DNA from: Ureibacillus thermosphaericus
GTDB taxonomy: Bacteria > Bacillota > Bacilli > Bacillales_A > Planococcaceae
Direction of reading: 5' to 3'
Length of the DNA stretch: 64,000 nt
NCBI RefSeq assembly: GCF_012396605.1
Contig: NZ_JAAXPW010000002.1
Span: 124,001-188,000, forward strand
A model generated the notes under the pieces. The model was not told where the DNA came from and searched no databases. It was given only the letters and a program-made list of their open reading frames with translations. Positions within the stretch are counted from its first letter, which is position 1. Each line of letters starts with the position of its first letter. Positions 53,534 to 62,371 of this stretch are shown piece after piece. The position numbers and the translations under genes are program-made.

Positions 53534-55546
53534 ATGAACCTTAATATAACGCAAAGCTATGATGAAAACTTGCTACTGAAAGCTCCCTTCCCATCTTTTG
53601 CATTAAATGTAAATGCAGATACAATCACTTGGAACACCATATGTGAACAATATTTTGGTTACACAAAACAGGACTTTCAGAGTGTTGATTCATTAAAAGA
53701 ACAATTATTTTCTACTTTATCTGAAAATACTTGGCAGCGCATACTGAATGCTCAAGAATACATTCGATTAAATCATATACAACTGATTCATAAAAATGAA
53801 ACGCTTATCAAAGCAGACGTAATCGTTTTCCCATGCACGATTAACAACAATCGTTGCATTGTTTTTTATTGCTTACCAGAACACCAATTTTCTCAGTTAG
53901 GAGAATCTGACCAAGAACTATCTGATTTAAAGAGTGGGCTTCTCTCATCCTTTATGATGGTTACGTTAGATCATGAAGGATTTATTGTTAGCTGTAATCC
54001 TTTTTTCTTAAAAACAAGTAAATGGACGCCAAAACGAGTGTTAAGAAAAACCTTTTGGCAACTATTCCCTGATACAGAAGAAAGCCATGAAATAGCTGAT
54101 ACTATATGGAATACTATATCTCAAGGGAAAATTTGGCAAGGCGATGTACAAAAAATGAAAAAAACCGGTGAAACTTATTGGGTACATTTAACTGCCATTC
54201 CCACTTATTCTCATAGTGAACAAAAATATCGCTACATATTAATAGAGCAAGATATTACAAATGAAAAAGAATTGCAACATAAACTCGAAAAAATTGCTTA
54301 CGTTGATGCAGAAACTGGTTTAATGAATGTCCATCGCTTAGAAAACGTTGTAAAAGAAATGATTGCAGAGCAACAACAATTTTACTTCGTTTATTTGAGT
54401 ATCGATAAATTCTACACGTTGAAGGAACTTCATCATGTTGAGCTGGACAACAACTTTATTTTAGAGTTCACGAAACGCTTAAAAATTTACTTCCAGGATA
54501 GTTTACTCGCTCGCATAAACGAAAGTGATTTTGTTGTGATTACTCCCCTTGGCGAATGGTTTATCCAAGGATTTTTATCCTATTTAAAACAAAATCCAAT
54601 TTACCTTGGCAATCGTGCAATGCCGATTACAATCAGCGGTGGAATTACTCGTTCTCCGCAAGATCAATCGAACTTCACTCAATTAATGAACGCTTCTCTT
54701 GCAACGATTGCTAATGTTCGCGAAGCTGGTGGAGATAATATATTATCTCTTTCTGAAGCTGCCCATAAAAAATTAAATCGGAAATCCATCATTGAAAAAC
54801 GTTTGTTAATGGCGCTCGATCAGCATAATTTAAAGGTATTGTATCAGCCGCAAGTAGATTTAAAAACAGGACAAATTTATGCGGTCGAAGCTCTTGTGAG
54901 ATGGGATGACGAAGAAATTGGCGTAGTTAGTCCCGACGAATTAATCCCAATTGCTGAAGAAACTGGTTTAATTAACGACATCGGTTCTTTTGTGATTGAA
55001 GAAGCATGTCAACAAGCAGCTAAATGGAAAAAACAAGGCCTCGAATTAAAAGTAGGGATTAACTTATCTGTTCGAGAATTTAGGGATAAAAACATGGCAA
55101 AATTCATATTAGATACATTGACGAAAACAGGTTGTCCTGCTCATCTCATACAAATCGAAATTACAGAAAAGTTTGCATTAGAAGCTGAAGCGGAAACATC
55201 CATCATTCAACAAATGCGTAAATTAGAAGAGGAAGGCATTACCTTTGTATTGGACGACTTTGGAACAGGTTATGCTTCATTCCGATACATGCAACTTTTA
55301 CCGATTAATACATTAAAAATCGACCAAACTTTTGTTCATTCACTTACGCAATCCGAAAAAACGCAACGCTTAATTAAGGGCATTGTTCATTTCGGAAAAT
55401 CCATGAACTTGACAGTGTTAGCTGAAGGTGTAGAAACAAATGAACAAAAAGAACTGTTAGAACAATATGAATGCGATGCTATACAAGGATTTTTAATCAG
55501 TAAACCTGTTACAGCAGACAATATACCTCAGCTTTTATCTTCTTAA
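53534..55546 (+). CDS. PAS-GGDEF-EAL protein, predicted c-di-GMP phosphodiesterase
   Basis: About 670 residues, cytoplasmic. Two PAS-like regions (about 10-120 and 135-255; the second contains PFFLKTSKWTPKRVLRKTFW), then a GGDEF-fold domain (about 260-405) whose signature reads INESDFVV, so cyclase activity is unlikely. An intact EAL domain follows (about 425-665): YAVEALVRW, NLSVREF, EITEKFAL, LDDFGTGYASF, KIDQTFV. The PAS domains probably tune hydrolysis of c-di-GMP. ATG at 53534 is chosen over a frame start at 53513; GGAG lies 11 bases upstream. Confidence 0.87.
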   Translation: MNLNITQSYDENLLLKAPFPSFALNVNADTITWNTICEQYFGYTKQDFQSVDSLKEQLFSTLSENTWQRILNAQEYIRLNHIQLIHKNETLIKADVIVFPCTINNNRCIVFYCLPEHQFSQLGESDQELSDLKSGLLSSFMMVTLDHEGFIVSCNPFFLKTSKWTPKRVLRKTFWQLFPDTEESHEIADTIWNTISQGKIWQGDVQKMKKTGETYWVHLTAIPTYSHSEQKYRYILIEQDITNEKELQHKLEKIAYVDAETGLMNVHRLENVVKEMIAEQQQFYFVYLSIDKFYTLKELHHVELDNNFILEFTKRLKIYFQDSLLARINESDFVVITPLGEWFIQGFLSYLKQNPIYLGNRAMPITISGGITRSPQDQSNFTQLMNASLATIANVREAGGDNILSLSEAAHKKLNRKSIIEKRLLMALDQHNLKVLYQPQVDLKTGQIYAVEALVRWDDEEIGVVSPDELIPIAEETGLINDIGSFVIEEACQQAAKWKKQGLELKVGINLSVREFRDKNMAKFILDTLTKTGCPAHLIQIEITEKFALEAEAETSIIQQMRKLEEEGITFVLDDFGTGYASFRYMQLLPINTLKIDQTFVHSLTQSEKTQRLIKGIVHFGKSMNLTVLAEGVETNEQKELLEQYECDAIQGFLISKPVTADNIPQLLSS

Positions 55547-55550
55547 ATAA

Positions 55551-55588
55551 AAAAGGCTACTCCTTAGTGTTTTGAGTAGCCTTTTTAA
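55551..55588. terminator. Terminator AAAAAGGCTACTC hairpin
   Basis: AAAAAGGCTACTC / GAGTAGCCTTTTT between convergent genes; strong in both directions. Confidence 0.88.
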
Positions 55589-55597
55589 ATAATGCAT

Positions 55598-56077
55598 TTA
55601 TTGTCGTCTTTTATTTCGACTAAAAGATTGCATAGAAGTCAGACTATTCCTCATAAATTGAACGAACAATTGAAATATAACTTCAGAAAAAACAATCCCC
55701 ATAGCAATTGCCCCTGAAATTAAAAACGCACGAATTCCGGTTTCCAATCCTAAAGTATAATTTTGCTCCACAAAATAACGCAATGTATTATATGCAAGCC
55801 CACCAGGTACTAAAGGAATAATCCCTGAGACAATAAAAACAATCATAGGAGATTTTAATCTTCTTGCAAATCCTTGTGCACAGATTGCGACAACGAAAGC
55901 CCCTAAGAAAGAAGCGAATACTTCTGTTAATTGTAATTGCAAGGCACTATAAAAAATCATCCATCCAACAGCCCCGACTAATCCGCAATAAGGAATCGCT
56001 TTAATCGGAGCGTTAAAAATCACACAAAGACTCGCTGTTGCAAGGAAACTAAAAATCAACTGAATTACATATTCCAT
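55598..56077 (-). CDS. Threonine/serine exporter, small subunit (ThrE_2 / DUF3815)
   Basis: 159 residues with five helices, EYVIQLIFSFLATASLCVIF start and SGIIPLVPGGLAYNTLRYFV, the mark of the C-terminal half of ThrE. ATG at 56077 is eight bases after AAGGAG (an ATG at 56083 is too close). Encoded right after the DUF1212 half; the two together correspond to one full-length ThrE of actinobacteria. Confidence 0.88.
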   Translation of the reverse strand: MEYVIQLIFSFLATASLCVIFNAPIKAIPYCGLVGAVGWMIFYSALQLQLTEVFASFLGAFVVAICAQGFARRLKSPMIVFIVSGIIPLVPGGLAYNTLRYFVEQNYTLGLETGIRAFLISGAIAMGIVFSEVIFQLFVQFMRNSLTSMQSFSRNKRRQ

Positions 56078-56089
56078 ATCCATTACTCC

Positions 56090-56839
56090 TTAATAAAATG
56101 CCACAACCACTGCAACACCCGAACCGATAGCAAAAGCCGTTAAAAACGCTTCTGTCCCTTTCGCAATGCCAGCGGTTAAATGACCCGCCATCATATCTCG
56201 AACAGCATTTGTAATTAATACCCCAGGAACGAGTGGCATCACGCCACTAATGATAATTTTATCGATTTCATTTCCATAACCGAGTTTAACAGTAGAAAAT
56301 GCCACGAGCGCAATGACAAAAGAAGCGAAGAATTCCGAGAAAAATTTCACTTTCGTTAAATGTTGAATGGCCAATAATGCAAGGTAACCTGTGCCCCCTG
56401 CTATAAAAGCTGCTGGCATATCAAACCAAGTCCCTTTAAATAAAATTAAAAAGCAAGCACTTGATACGGCAGCCATTAAAATTTGCAACCAAATTGGCAA
56501 AAAATAATTTGTTTTTTGTATCATTCTTAGCTCGTCATACGCTTCATCTAATGTTATTATTTTAAGTGTAAGCTTCCTAGAAACATTATTTACTTTCGCA
56601 ATTTTATGCAAGTCTGTAATACGGCTTGAAATGGATATAATTTTTGTTTTTTGTTGTTTACCAAGGGAAAGAATAATCCCCGTAGGTGTTACATAACTTT
56701 GGGCGTCTAAATTTTGGGAGCGAGCCATTCTGAGCATCGTATCCTCTACTCGATAAGTCTCAGCACCGCTTTCCATCATAATTTGTCCCGCTAACAATAA
56801 GCAATCTAACGCCAATTCATCATTCTTTTCATTTACCAT
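56090..56839 (-). CDS. Threonine/serine exporter, large subunit (ThrE / DUF1212)
   Basis: 249 residues. Cytoplasmic N-terminal part with ESGAETYRVEDTMLRMARSQ, then five helices with ISGVMPLVPGVLITNAVRDM. DUF1212/ThrE exporters expel threonine and serine using proton motive force. AAAGGGAG nine bases before the ATG. Operon with the DUF3815 half, six bases apart. Confidence 0.88.
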   Translation of the reverse strand: MVNEKNDELALDCLLLAGQIMMESGAETYRVEDTMLRMARSQNLDAQSYVTPTGIILSLGKQQKTKIISISSRITDLHKIAKVNNVSRKLTLKIITLDEAYDELRMIQKTNYFLPIWLQILMAAVSSACFLILFKGTWFDMPAAFIAGGTGYLALLAIQHLTKVKFFSEFFASFVIALVAFSTVKLGYGNEIDKIIISGVMPLVPGVLITNAVRDMMAGHLTAGIAKGTEAFLTAFAIGSGVAVVVAFY

Positions 56840-56957
56840 TGCTTTATTCTCCCTTTCTTCTTTGCATCATACCGAACGGAAAGGCAAATCTCAAGTACAT
56901 ATCTTTTTCAACTTAAATAAAACCACCTTTTGATAACTATAGAGAGGAGAGCCATAG

Positions 56958-58358
56958 ATGAGACAGCGGAAGTCAAAACGCCGCGCATGGATTGACTTAA
57001 TATTGATTGGTTCCATCATTGCGTTAACTACGATTATTGTTATTACAATTTCCATAACGGGACAGTTTAAATTCCAAAAACCAACCGTTTCTGCTACAAC
57101 AAAATATCCGGAGATTCCCTCTCTAATTGATGAAACAGATTCAAAATTTCCGGAAATCCGAATCGTTTCCGAATCGTCAATGAATAGCTTAATACCATAT
57201 TCGATAGATTACCCAAAAACACCTTTTGATCTGGTGAATGAACAGATTACTAAATACATAAAAGATTCGAAGCGAGATTATATCACTTCACTAAACGAGA
57301 AAAATCATGTAAATAAAGTAAAAACGATTGGTGACTTAGACATCTCTACAGAAATTCACCTATTTAACAATCAGTTTTACTCAATCGTATTAAAGAAACG
57401 GCTATCGCTGAACCGAGTTTCTTATAAAGAAACCTATAAAACCATTGTATTTAATAAAGAAACCGGAGAGTTAATCGATTCTAGTACATTATTAAACAAA
57501 GATATCGGGCATTTAGGTTTGTTAGCTGAATTCATTCAAGCTGAACTAAAGGAATATTATGGTAAAGAAATAATCGATGAAAAACTAGTGCAAACAACAG
57601 TACCTAATTGGAATAATTTCAATCGCTTTGCCATAACGAGCGAATCGGTTATATTTTACTTTAACCAAGGAGAACTTGCTGAAGAACATGCAGGTCCTGC
57701 AACGATTAATATCCCAATCTATTACTTGAATCCTATTTTAGCATCCGCATTCCAAAGCGAAGTGAAAAGCAATGTAACTATTGTGACTCCTAAAACAGAC
57801 CGCAAAAAAGTAGCTTTAACTTTTGATGACGGACCACATCCACAAGTGACGATGCAAATCTTAAACACCCTTGAAAAGTACGGTGCAAAGGCAACGTTTT
57901 TCATGCTTGGAAAACAAGTGGAAAACCATAAAGATATCGTACATGAAGTGTTAAATCGCGGTCATGAAATTGGTAACCATACATATAACCATCCAGTATT
58001 AACGAAACAAAGCACCTCTCAAGTTTCTTGGCAAGTCGATTATACAAGTCAAGTGATATATGATGTGATTGGAGAATATCCTACTCTATTTAGACCTCCT
58101 TATGGTGCTACTAATTCATACGTTGAAAGTTTAATTGATGTACCTGTTATTTTATGGACAATTGATACTTACGACTGGAAATACCGCGATTCAAATAAAT
58201 TATTGCCAATCATAAAAGCAAACTTGCACGATGGAGCAATCATATTAATGCACGATATTCATCAGTCAACAGCAGACGGGCTTGAAAGCGTATTAGCATA
58301 TTTGCAACAAGAAGGCTATGAATGTGTGACGGTAAGCGAAATATTAAACATTCATTGA
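56958..58358 (+). CDS. Membrane-anchored polysaccharide deacetylase (PdaC-like)
   Basis: 466 residues: N-terminal helix (about 12-32), an extracellular DUF4163/DUF3298-like region (about 60-270), and a NodB deacetylase domain (about 280-465). Catalytic motifs: ALTFDDGPH (general base and metal Asp), HEIGNHTYNHP (metal His pair), RPPYGATN, and LMHDIH. Similar layout to B. subtilis PdaC, which deacetylates N-acetylmuramic acid in peptidoglycan. GGAG eight to nine bases before the ATG. Single gene with a terminator. Confidence 0.88.
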   Translation: MRQRKSKRRAWIDLILIGSIIALTTIIVITISITGQFKFQKPTVSATTKYPEIPSLIDETDSKFPEIRIVSESSMNSLIPYSIDYPKTPFDLVNEQITKYIKDSKRDYITSLNEKNHVNKVKTIGDLDISTEIHLFNNQFYSIVLKKRLSLNRVSYKETYKTIVFNKETGELIDSSTLLNKDIGHLGLLAEFIQAELKEYYGKEIIDEKLVQTTVPNWNNFNRFAITSESVIFYFNQGELAEEHAGPATINIPIYYLNPILASAFQSEVKSNVTIVTPKTDRKKVALTFDDGPHPQVTMQILNTLEKYGAKATFFMLGKQVENHKDIVHEVLNRGHEIGNHTYNHPVLTKQSTSQVSWQVDYTSQVIYDVIGEYPTLFRPPYGATNSYVESLIDVPVILWTIDTYDWKYRDSNKLLPIIKANLHDGAIILMHDIHQSTADGLESVLAYLQQEGYECVTVSEILNIH

Positions 58359-58363
58359 ATATG

Positions 58364-58402
58364 AAAAATCCCCTTAGCAATGATGAAGCTTGGGGATTTT
58401 TT
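58364..58402 (+). terminator. Terminator AAAAATCCCC hairpin
   Basis: AAAAATCCCC / GGGGATTTTTT directly after the deacetylase gene. Confidence 0.85.
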
Positions 58403-58420
58403 GTATTTATGTAGAAACAA

Positions 58421-58690
58421 CTTGGTAGATTGTGTCCATGTGTGATGTACTATCTACTTGTGCAGATGCATCTCCCACTCATGTAGATAGGACTGCACTG
58501 GTGCGGATGTTTACCTCCCTCGTGTGGATAGGACTCGCACTGGTACGGATTTATGGATTTATACTTCGCTTGTGTGGATATCCCTCTACTTGTGTGGATA
58601 CTTTCCCCTCTCGTGCAGATTGTCTATTCTATCATGTGGATATTTCCTCTGCTTGTTCTGATCACTTATCTACTCAAGTTGATTTACTTG
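58421..58690. repeat. Second 21-bp-period array, core GTGTGGATA-like
   Basis: GAT of the core (consensus CTTGTGTGGATA) at 58444, 58465, 58486, 58506, 58527, 58548, 58556, 58577, 58597, 58618, 58639, 58660 and 58681. Steps are 21 or 20 except for one phase jump (58548 to 58556). Spacers vary and are C/T-rich. On the plus strand 21 bases read as heptads of the type ST-x-VD-x-x, but the 20-base steps shift the frame. Enclosed by two terminators between convergent genes, like the 43.2-kb array. Confidence 0.8.
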
Positions 58691-58708
58691 TAATATTCCC
58701 TTCTTAAT

Positions 58709-58742
58709 AAAAAATCTGCTCTTCAACCAGAGCAGATTTTTT
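58709..58742. terminator. Terminator AAAAATCTGCTCT hairpin
   Basis: AAAAATCTGCTCT / AGAGCAGATTTTTT; ends the beta-propeller gene and insulates the array. Confidence 0.88.
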
Positions 58743-58746
58743 GAAC

Positions 58747-60915
58747 TTATTTGATTTTCATTTGTCCAATTGATTCAAAAGTTTTCAAATCATAGCTTTT
58801 AATTTCTTTCGGTGATATTGTATACAAGGCATCATCAATATACACTAAACGAGATATGCTTGATTCCCAATCTTCATACAATTCATTGGCTTTCGCAGGT
58901 GTAATTAAGTTTCCTTTTAACTGAATCCCCTTCTCTGTGGTAATTTCATACACTAACGCACCCAATCCTTTATATTTCACATCCTCATTCTTTCCTTCTT
59001 CATACAATATCACTGGGAATCCATAATAATTTAAAGCTTCATTTCTAAAAAGTGCTTTGTGATTATATTGCACTTCCGAATAAGTTCCGCGTCCTCCAAT
59101 AATAACCATATCTTGTTCTTTTGGATTCGCGAAATCAGATACATCAAATAAAGAAATTTTCATTCCCTTTGTTACAGTAAACGGTTCCTTCGACCATGAA
59201 TCCATCCGTTGTTCTGTATCATAGCCGATTCCGACTAAATGGTTTTCATCAAGCGGATGTAAATAGTTGCTGAAGCCCGGAATTTTTAATTCACCTAATA
59301 CTTTTGGATTGCTCGGTTCTGCCGTATCAATTACAAAGAGTGGATCTGTCTCTTTAAATGTCACAATATACGCCTTATCGCCCATAAAACGAACGGAATA
59401 AATGCGTTCGCCTTTCGCTAACCCTGTAACTTCTCCTACTTTCTTCAAGTTCTCATCTAAAATGAATAGATGGTTTTTGGAATTCGCTTGATTACCCCAA
59501 GCAACTCCTTCCGTTGTTGCAATGCGGAAATATCCGTTATGTTCATCCATAGAGAATTGATTTAATACATTCCCTTTCACTGTACCTGTCCCAGTAAATT
59601 CAATATTTGTTCCATCAATTGCAAATTTATAAATGTTCGTTTTTGGCTCACCTGAATGTATAGGAGCTATTGACTTTTCTGCTTCAGAATCAGAAGTCGT
59701 CACTCTTAAATCGATTGGCAAAGGCACTGCCATTCCATAATCAAAAGCTGTTAAATATAATGCATTTTTAGACATGTATAGAGTAGAACTACTACCTAAA
59801 TATCCTTTAGTATTTACTTCTTTAGATGTTAAATTGTTCAAATCAATCGCTGAAATTATAGTATAAGATGGTTCTGTAGAGCTTGGAATAATCGAGATTT
59901 TCTCAATTTCCAAAGGATTGGATTCATCATCTTCAACAATGTATGGTCTTAGCTCGACCTCTGCATCTTTCATTATCCAATAATTTGGTGTATAGTTTGA
60001 AACAATGTAAAGTACACCGTTATATTTACGAACACCATTCATGTAACCTTCTTGACCAAATTCCTTTACCAGTTTTGGCTTGGAAGCGTCACTGACATCA
60101 TAAATCGCTGCTTTTGTAAACGTTTTTCCGCCATAATATTCTTTATGGCTATTTCGTGGATCTTCTACAAACTCATCCAATAAGATGATTAAATAATTTC
60201 CTTCTTTCATTAACTGATGAGGATAGCCGTTGCCTTTTAGTTGAATCGTTGCAACCTGTTTTAAGTTTTTCGGATTTTGTGCATCAACAATTTTAATTTG
60301 CTGTTCTACAGTTGCATAAATATATTTGCCATCAGTAATAACGACATCGCCCTCATCAATTCCTTCGACTTGATTATTCGTTGTCGAATGGTTTCCTCCA
60401 CTTGAAGCAGTATCTGCTTCAGTTGATTGTTTCATCTCAACACGCTCTTCTTCAAAAAATTTCCATTTAACTCCGTTTTGATTATGCTTATTAAGCAATG
60501 CTTGGAAATATTCCTCTAATTCTTTAACGGACTTTATGGATTCCAACTTTTCAATCACTTCAAATTCAATTTTTTGATTCTTTAAATTTACCGAAGATTT
60601 TCGGAAGGATTTATCTTCAATATGAAGAATGTATTTGCCTATTTTTAAATTTTCAACCGTTAATGTGCGTTGGTTTTTGCTTAATGTAACCGTTGCGTCC
60701 ACTTTGTTTCCATCTTCATCAGTAACGTACACTTTGCCGCGTTGAATTGCCTGTTCATCTAATGCATGGGAAAGATGAACATCATAAGGCTGCCCATAAA
60801 AAACGACGGAAGCTGCATTTACTTCAACCTTTTTTCCGAGCAATATGAAGCTCAGAAACACCCCAAAAACGAGTAGAATGAATCCACTTGCCAAGATCTT
60901 GGTTTTATTATTCAT
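58747..60915 (-). CDS. Secreted/anchored beta-propeller protein (PF09826-like)
   Basis: 722 residues with an N-terminal signal anchor (ILASGFILLVFGVFLSFILL). An Ig-like SLH-free region to about 130 follows, then a large beta-propeller from about 165: NNQVEGIDEGDVVITDGKYI is the hallmark of the beta-propeller family PF09826, with repeated blades (YSVRFMGDKAYIVTFKETDP). Extracytoplasmic, function unknown. AAAGGAG upstream of the ATG. Single gene between terminators. Confidence 0.85.
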   Translation of the reverse strand: MNNKTKILASGFILLVFGVFLSFILLGKKVEVNAASVVFYGQPYDVHLSHALDEQAIQRGKVYVTDEDGNKVDATVTLSKNQRTLTVENLKIGKYILHIEDKSFRKSSVNLKNQKIEFEVIEKLESIKSVKELEEYFQALLNKHNQNGVKWKFFEEERVEMKQSTEADTASSGGNHSTTNNQVEGIDEGDVVITDGKYIYATVEQQIKIVDAQNPKNLKQVATIQLKGNGYPHQLMKEGNYLIILLDEFVEDPRNSHKEYYGGKTFTKAAIYDVSDASKPKLVKEFGQEGYMNGVRKYNGVLYIVSNYTPNYWIMKDAEVELRPYIVEDDESNPLEIEKISIIPSSTEPSYTIISAIDLNNLTSKEVNTKGYLGSSSTLYMSKNALYLTAFDYGMAVPLPIDLRVTTSDSEAEKSIAPIHSGEPKTNIYKFAIDGTNIEFTGTGTVKGNVLNQFSMDEHNGYFRIATTEGVAWGNQANSKNHLFILDENLKKVGEVTGLAKGERIYSVRFMGDKAYIVTFKETDPLFVIDTAEPSNPKVLGELKIPGFSNYLHPLDENHLVGIGYDTEQRMDSWSKEPFTVTKGMKISLFDVSDFANPKEQDMVIIGGRGTYSEVQYNHKALFRNEALNYYGFPVILYEEGKNEDVKYKGLGALVYEITTEKGIQLKGNLITPAKANELYEDWESSISRLVYIDDALYTISPKEIKSYDLKTFESIGQMKIK

Positions 60916-61041
60916 CCCATTTCACTCCTTTTTCTTCCTTTTATCAATTAGACTGCCAAAATTCTATATAGTTACATCATTTAAAATGAATTTCCGATTT
61001 TGCCACTTTTATTTTTATGCTATTAAAGAAGAAAAAGAAAA

Positions 61042-61135
61042 AACGTGAAGCATTACACTTCACGTTCTAGTGGACATCCAAGTCTTGTTAAAAAAGCAAA
61101 AGAACGAATGGGAAAACTCGTTCTTTTCTCCATTC
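61042..61135 (-). terminator. Tandem terminators of the lysine operon
   Basis: Two hairpins read on the minus strand: AGAACGA / TCGTTCT (61101-61124, T-rich tail) and AACGTGAAG / CTTCACGTT (61042-61066) followed by TTTTTCTTTTTC. Confidence 0.7.
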
Positions 61136-61180
61136 GCTCTTTATACAGAACATTCAGACAAATAATTTTAGAACACGTTT

Positions 61181-62350
61181 TTACCATTTTACAATCGATG
61201 AACGATGAGACGTTTCTTTAATTATAACGCCGCGTTTATTCATTTTTTCAATAAACTCTTTACCTGGTACAATCGTTTCTGGTGGGAACACACCACGTTG
61301 TGAAATTGTTCCTTCACCAATCATAATCGCTACGGAAGCAATCGTACCAGCTGTTGCCTGTGCCATTGCCGTCACTTCTGAATTTTCGTCGCGTTTTAAA
61401 ATCGTTTCATATTCGTATGTGACTTGTTCACCAGATTTTTCACCAACGATAATTGCTCGTAGCACTACCGCATCTTGTTTTTTACCTAAGTACAATTTTT
61501 TCTTTAGCGCTTCTCGAACAACGCTGCGTACTTTCACTTCGACACCATCTACATTGACAATATTATCTCGATCGAAGAATCCTAATTCTCTCAATAACTG
61601 GAACTTTTCAGCATGCCCTTTATAGCGAACTGTTTTATACTCAAGAGTTTTCACATTCGGGAATGTTTTATATAATGTTGAAGTTCCTCCAGAAGTATAG
61701 AATGCCTCTAATGTTCCAAATTGATCGAAGTAAATAGGTTCTACTCCTGAGAGTGACTCCACTTTCACCAATTGTCCATCACGGATAATCTTGGCTGGCT
61801 CCGTATAGTGGTCGATGACACCTTCAAGGGAGAAGACGCGAGTATAGTTTAATGGAGGTTCAGGTTTTACTGGAATTCCCCCAACATATAGTTGAATGGA
61901 CTCTACCCTATCCAATTTCGATGCCCCGTATCCAACTAAAATATTAATCATTCCCGGTGCTAAACCTAAATCTGGAATAATCGTTACATTTTTTTCTTTT
62001 GCTTGTTCATCTAATTTCAGTACATTTTCTGTTACTTCCCCTATATGTCCCCCTAAATCAACAGAATGTACGCCAACATCAATTGCAGCACTTGCTACAC
62101 GTTCATTAAACTCATAGAACAATGCGTTAACACACACGTCTCCTTTTGAAATAATATCACGCAATTGTTGTTCGTCTTCTGCATTACAATACACTGCTTC
62201 GATTTTTTGTAAATTTGCTTCATTGATAAAATCATTTACCATTTCAATATCTAAATCTGCTAAATAAACTTTTTCTACTTTGTCGCTTGCACTTAAATCT
62301 CGCGCAACTTCTCTCCCCATAAGTCCTGCACCTAACACTACTACTTTCAT
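61181..62350 (-). CDS. L-lysine 6-dehydrogenase (saccharopine-dehydrogenase fold)
   Basis: 389 residues. Rossmann motif VVVLGAGLMGREVARDL at the N terminus, GLAPGMINILVG in the middle and KPEPPLNYTRVFSLEGVIDH in the catalytic domain, the pattern of lysine 6-dehydrogenase from Geobacillus and relatives. It oxidises the epsilon-amino group of lysine with NAD to 2-aminoadipate 6-semialdehyde. ATG at 62350 is nine bases after AAGGGG; ATG 62359 is too close. Encoded 21 bases after an aldehyde dehydrogenase that fits the next step. Confidence 0.85.
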   Translation of the reverse strand: MKVVVLGAGLMGREVARDLSASDKVEKVYLADLDIEMVNDFINEANLQKIEAVYCNAEDEQQLRDIISKGDVCVNALFYEFNERVASAAIDVGVHSVDLGGHIGEVTENVLKLDEQAKEKNVTIIPDLGLAPGMINILVGYGASKLDRVESIQLYVGGIPVKPEPPLNYTRVFSLEGVIDHYTEPAKIIRDGQLVKVESLSGVEPIYFDQFGTLEAFYTSGGTSTLYKTFPNVKTLEYKTVRYKGHAEKFQLLRELGFFDRDNIVNVDGVEVKVRSVVREALKKKLYLGKKQDAVVLRAIIVGEKSGEQVTYEYETILKRDENSEVTAMAQATAGTIASVAIMIGEGTISQRGVFPPETIVPGKEFIEKMNKRGVIIKETSHRSSIVKW

Positions 62351-62371
62351 TCCAAACATCCCCTTTTCTTT

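Noticed and set aside
58432-58707. 91-codon plus-strand open frame over the second array
   Set aside because: It reads the repeat itself, has no ribosome site, and the heptad motif jumps frame at the 20-bp steps.
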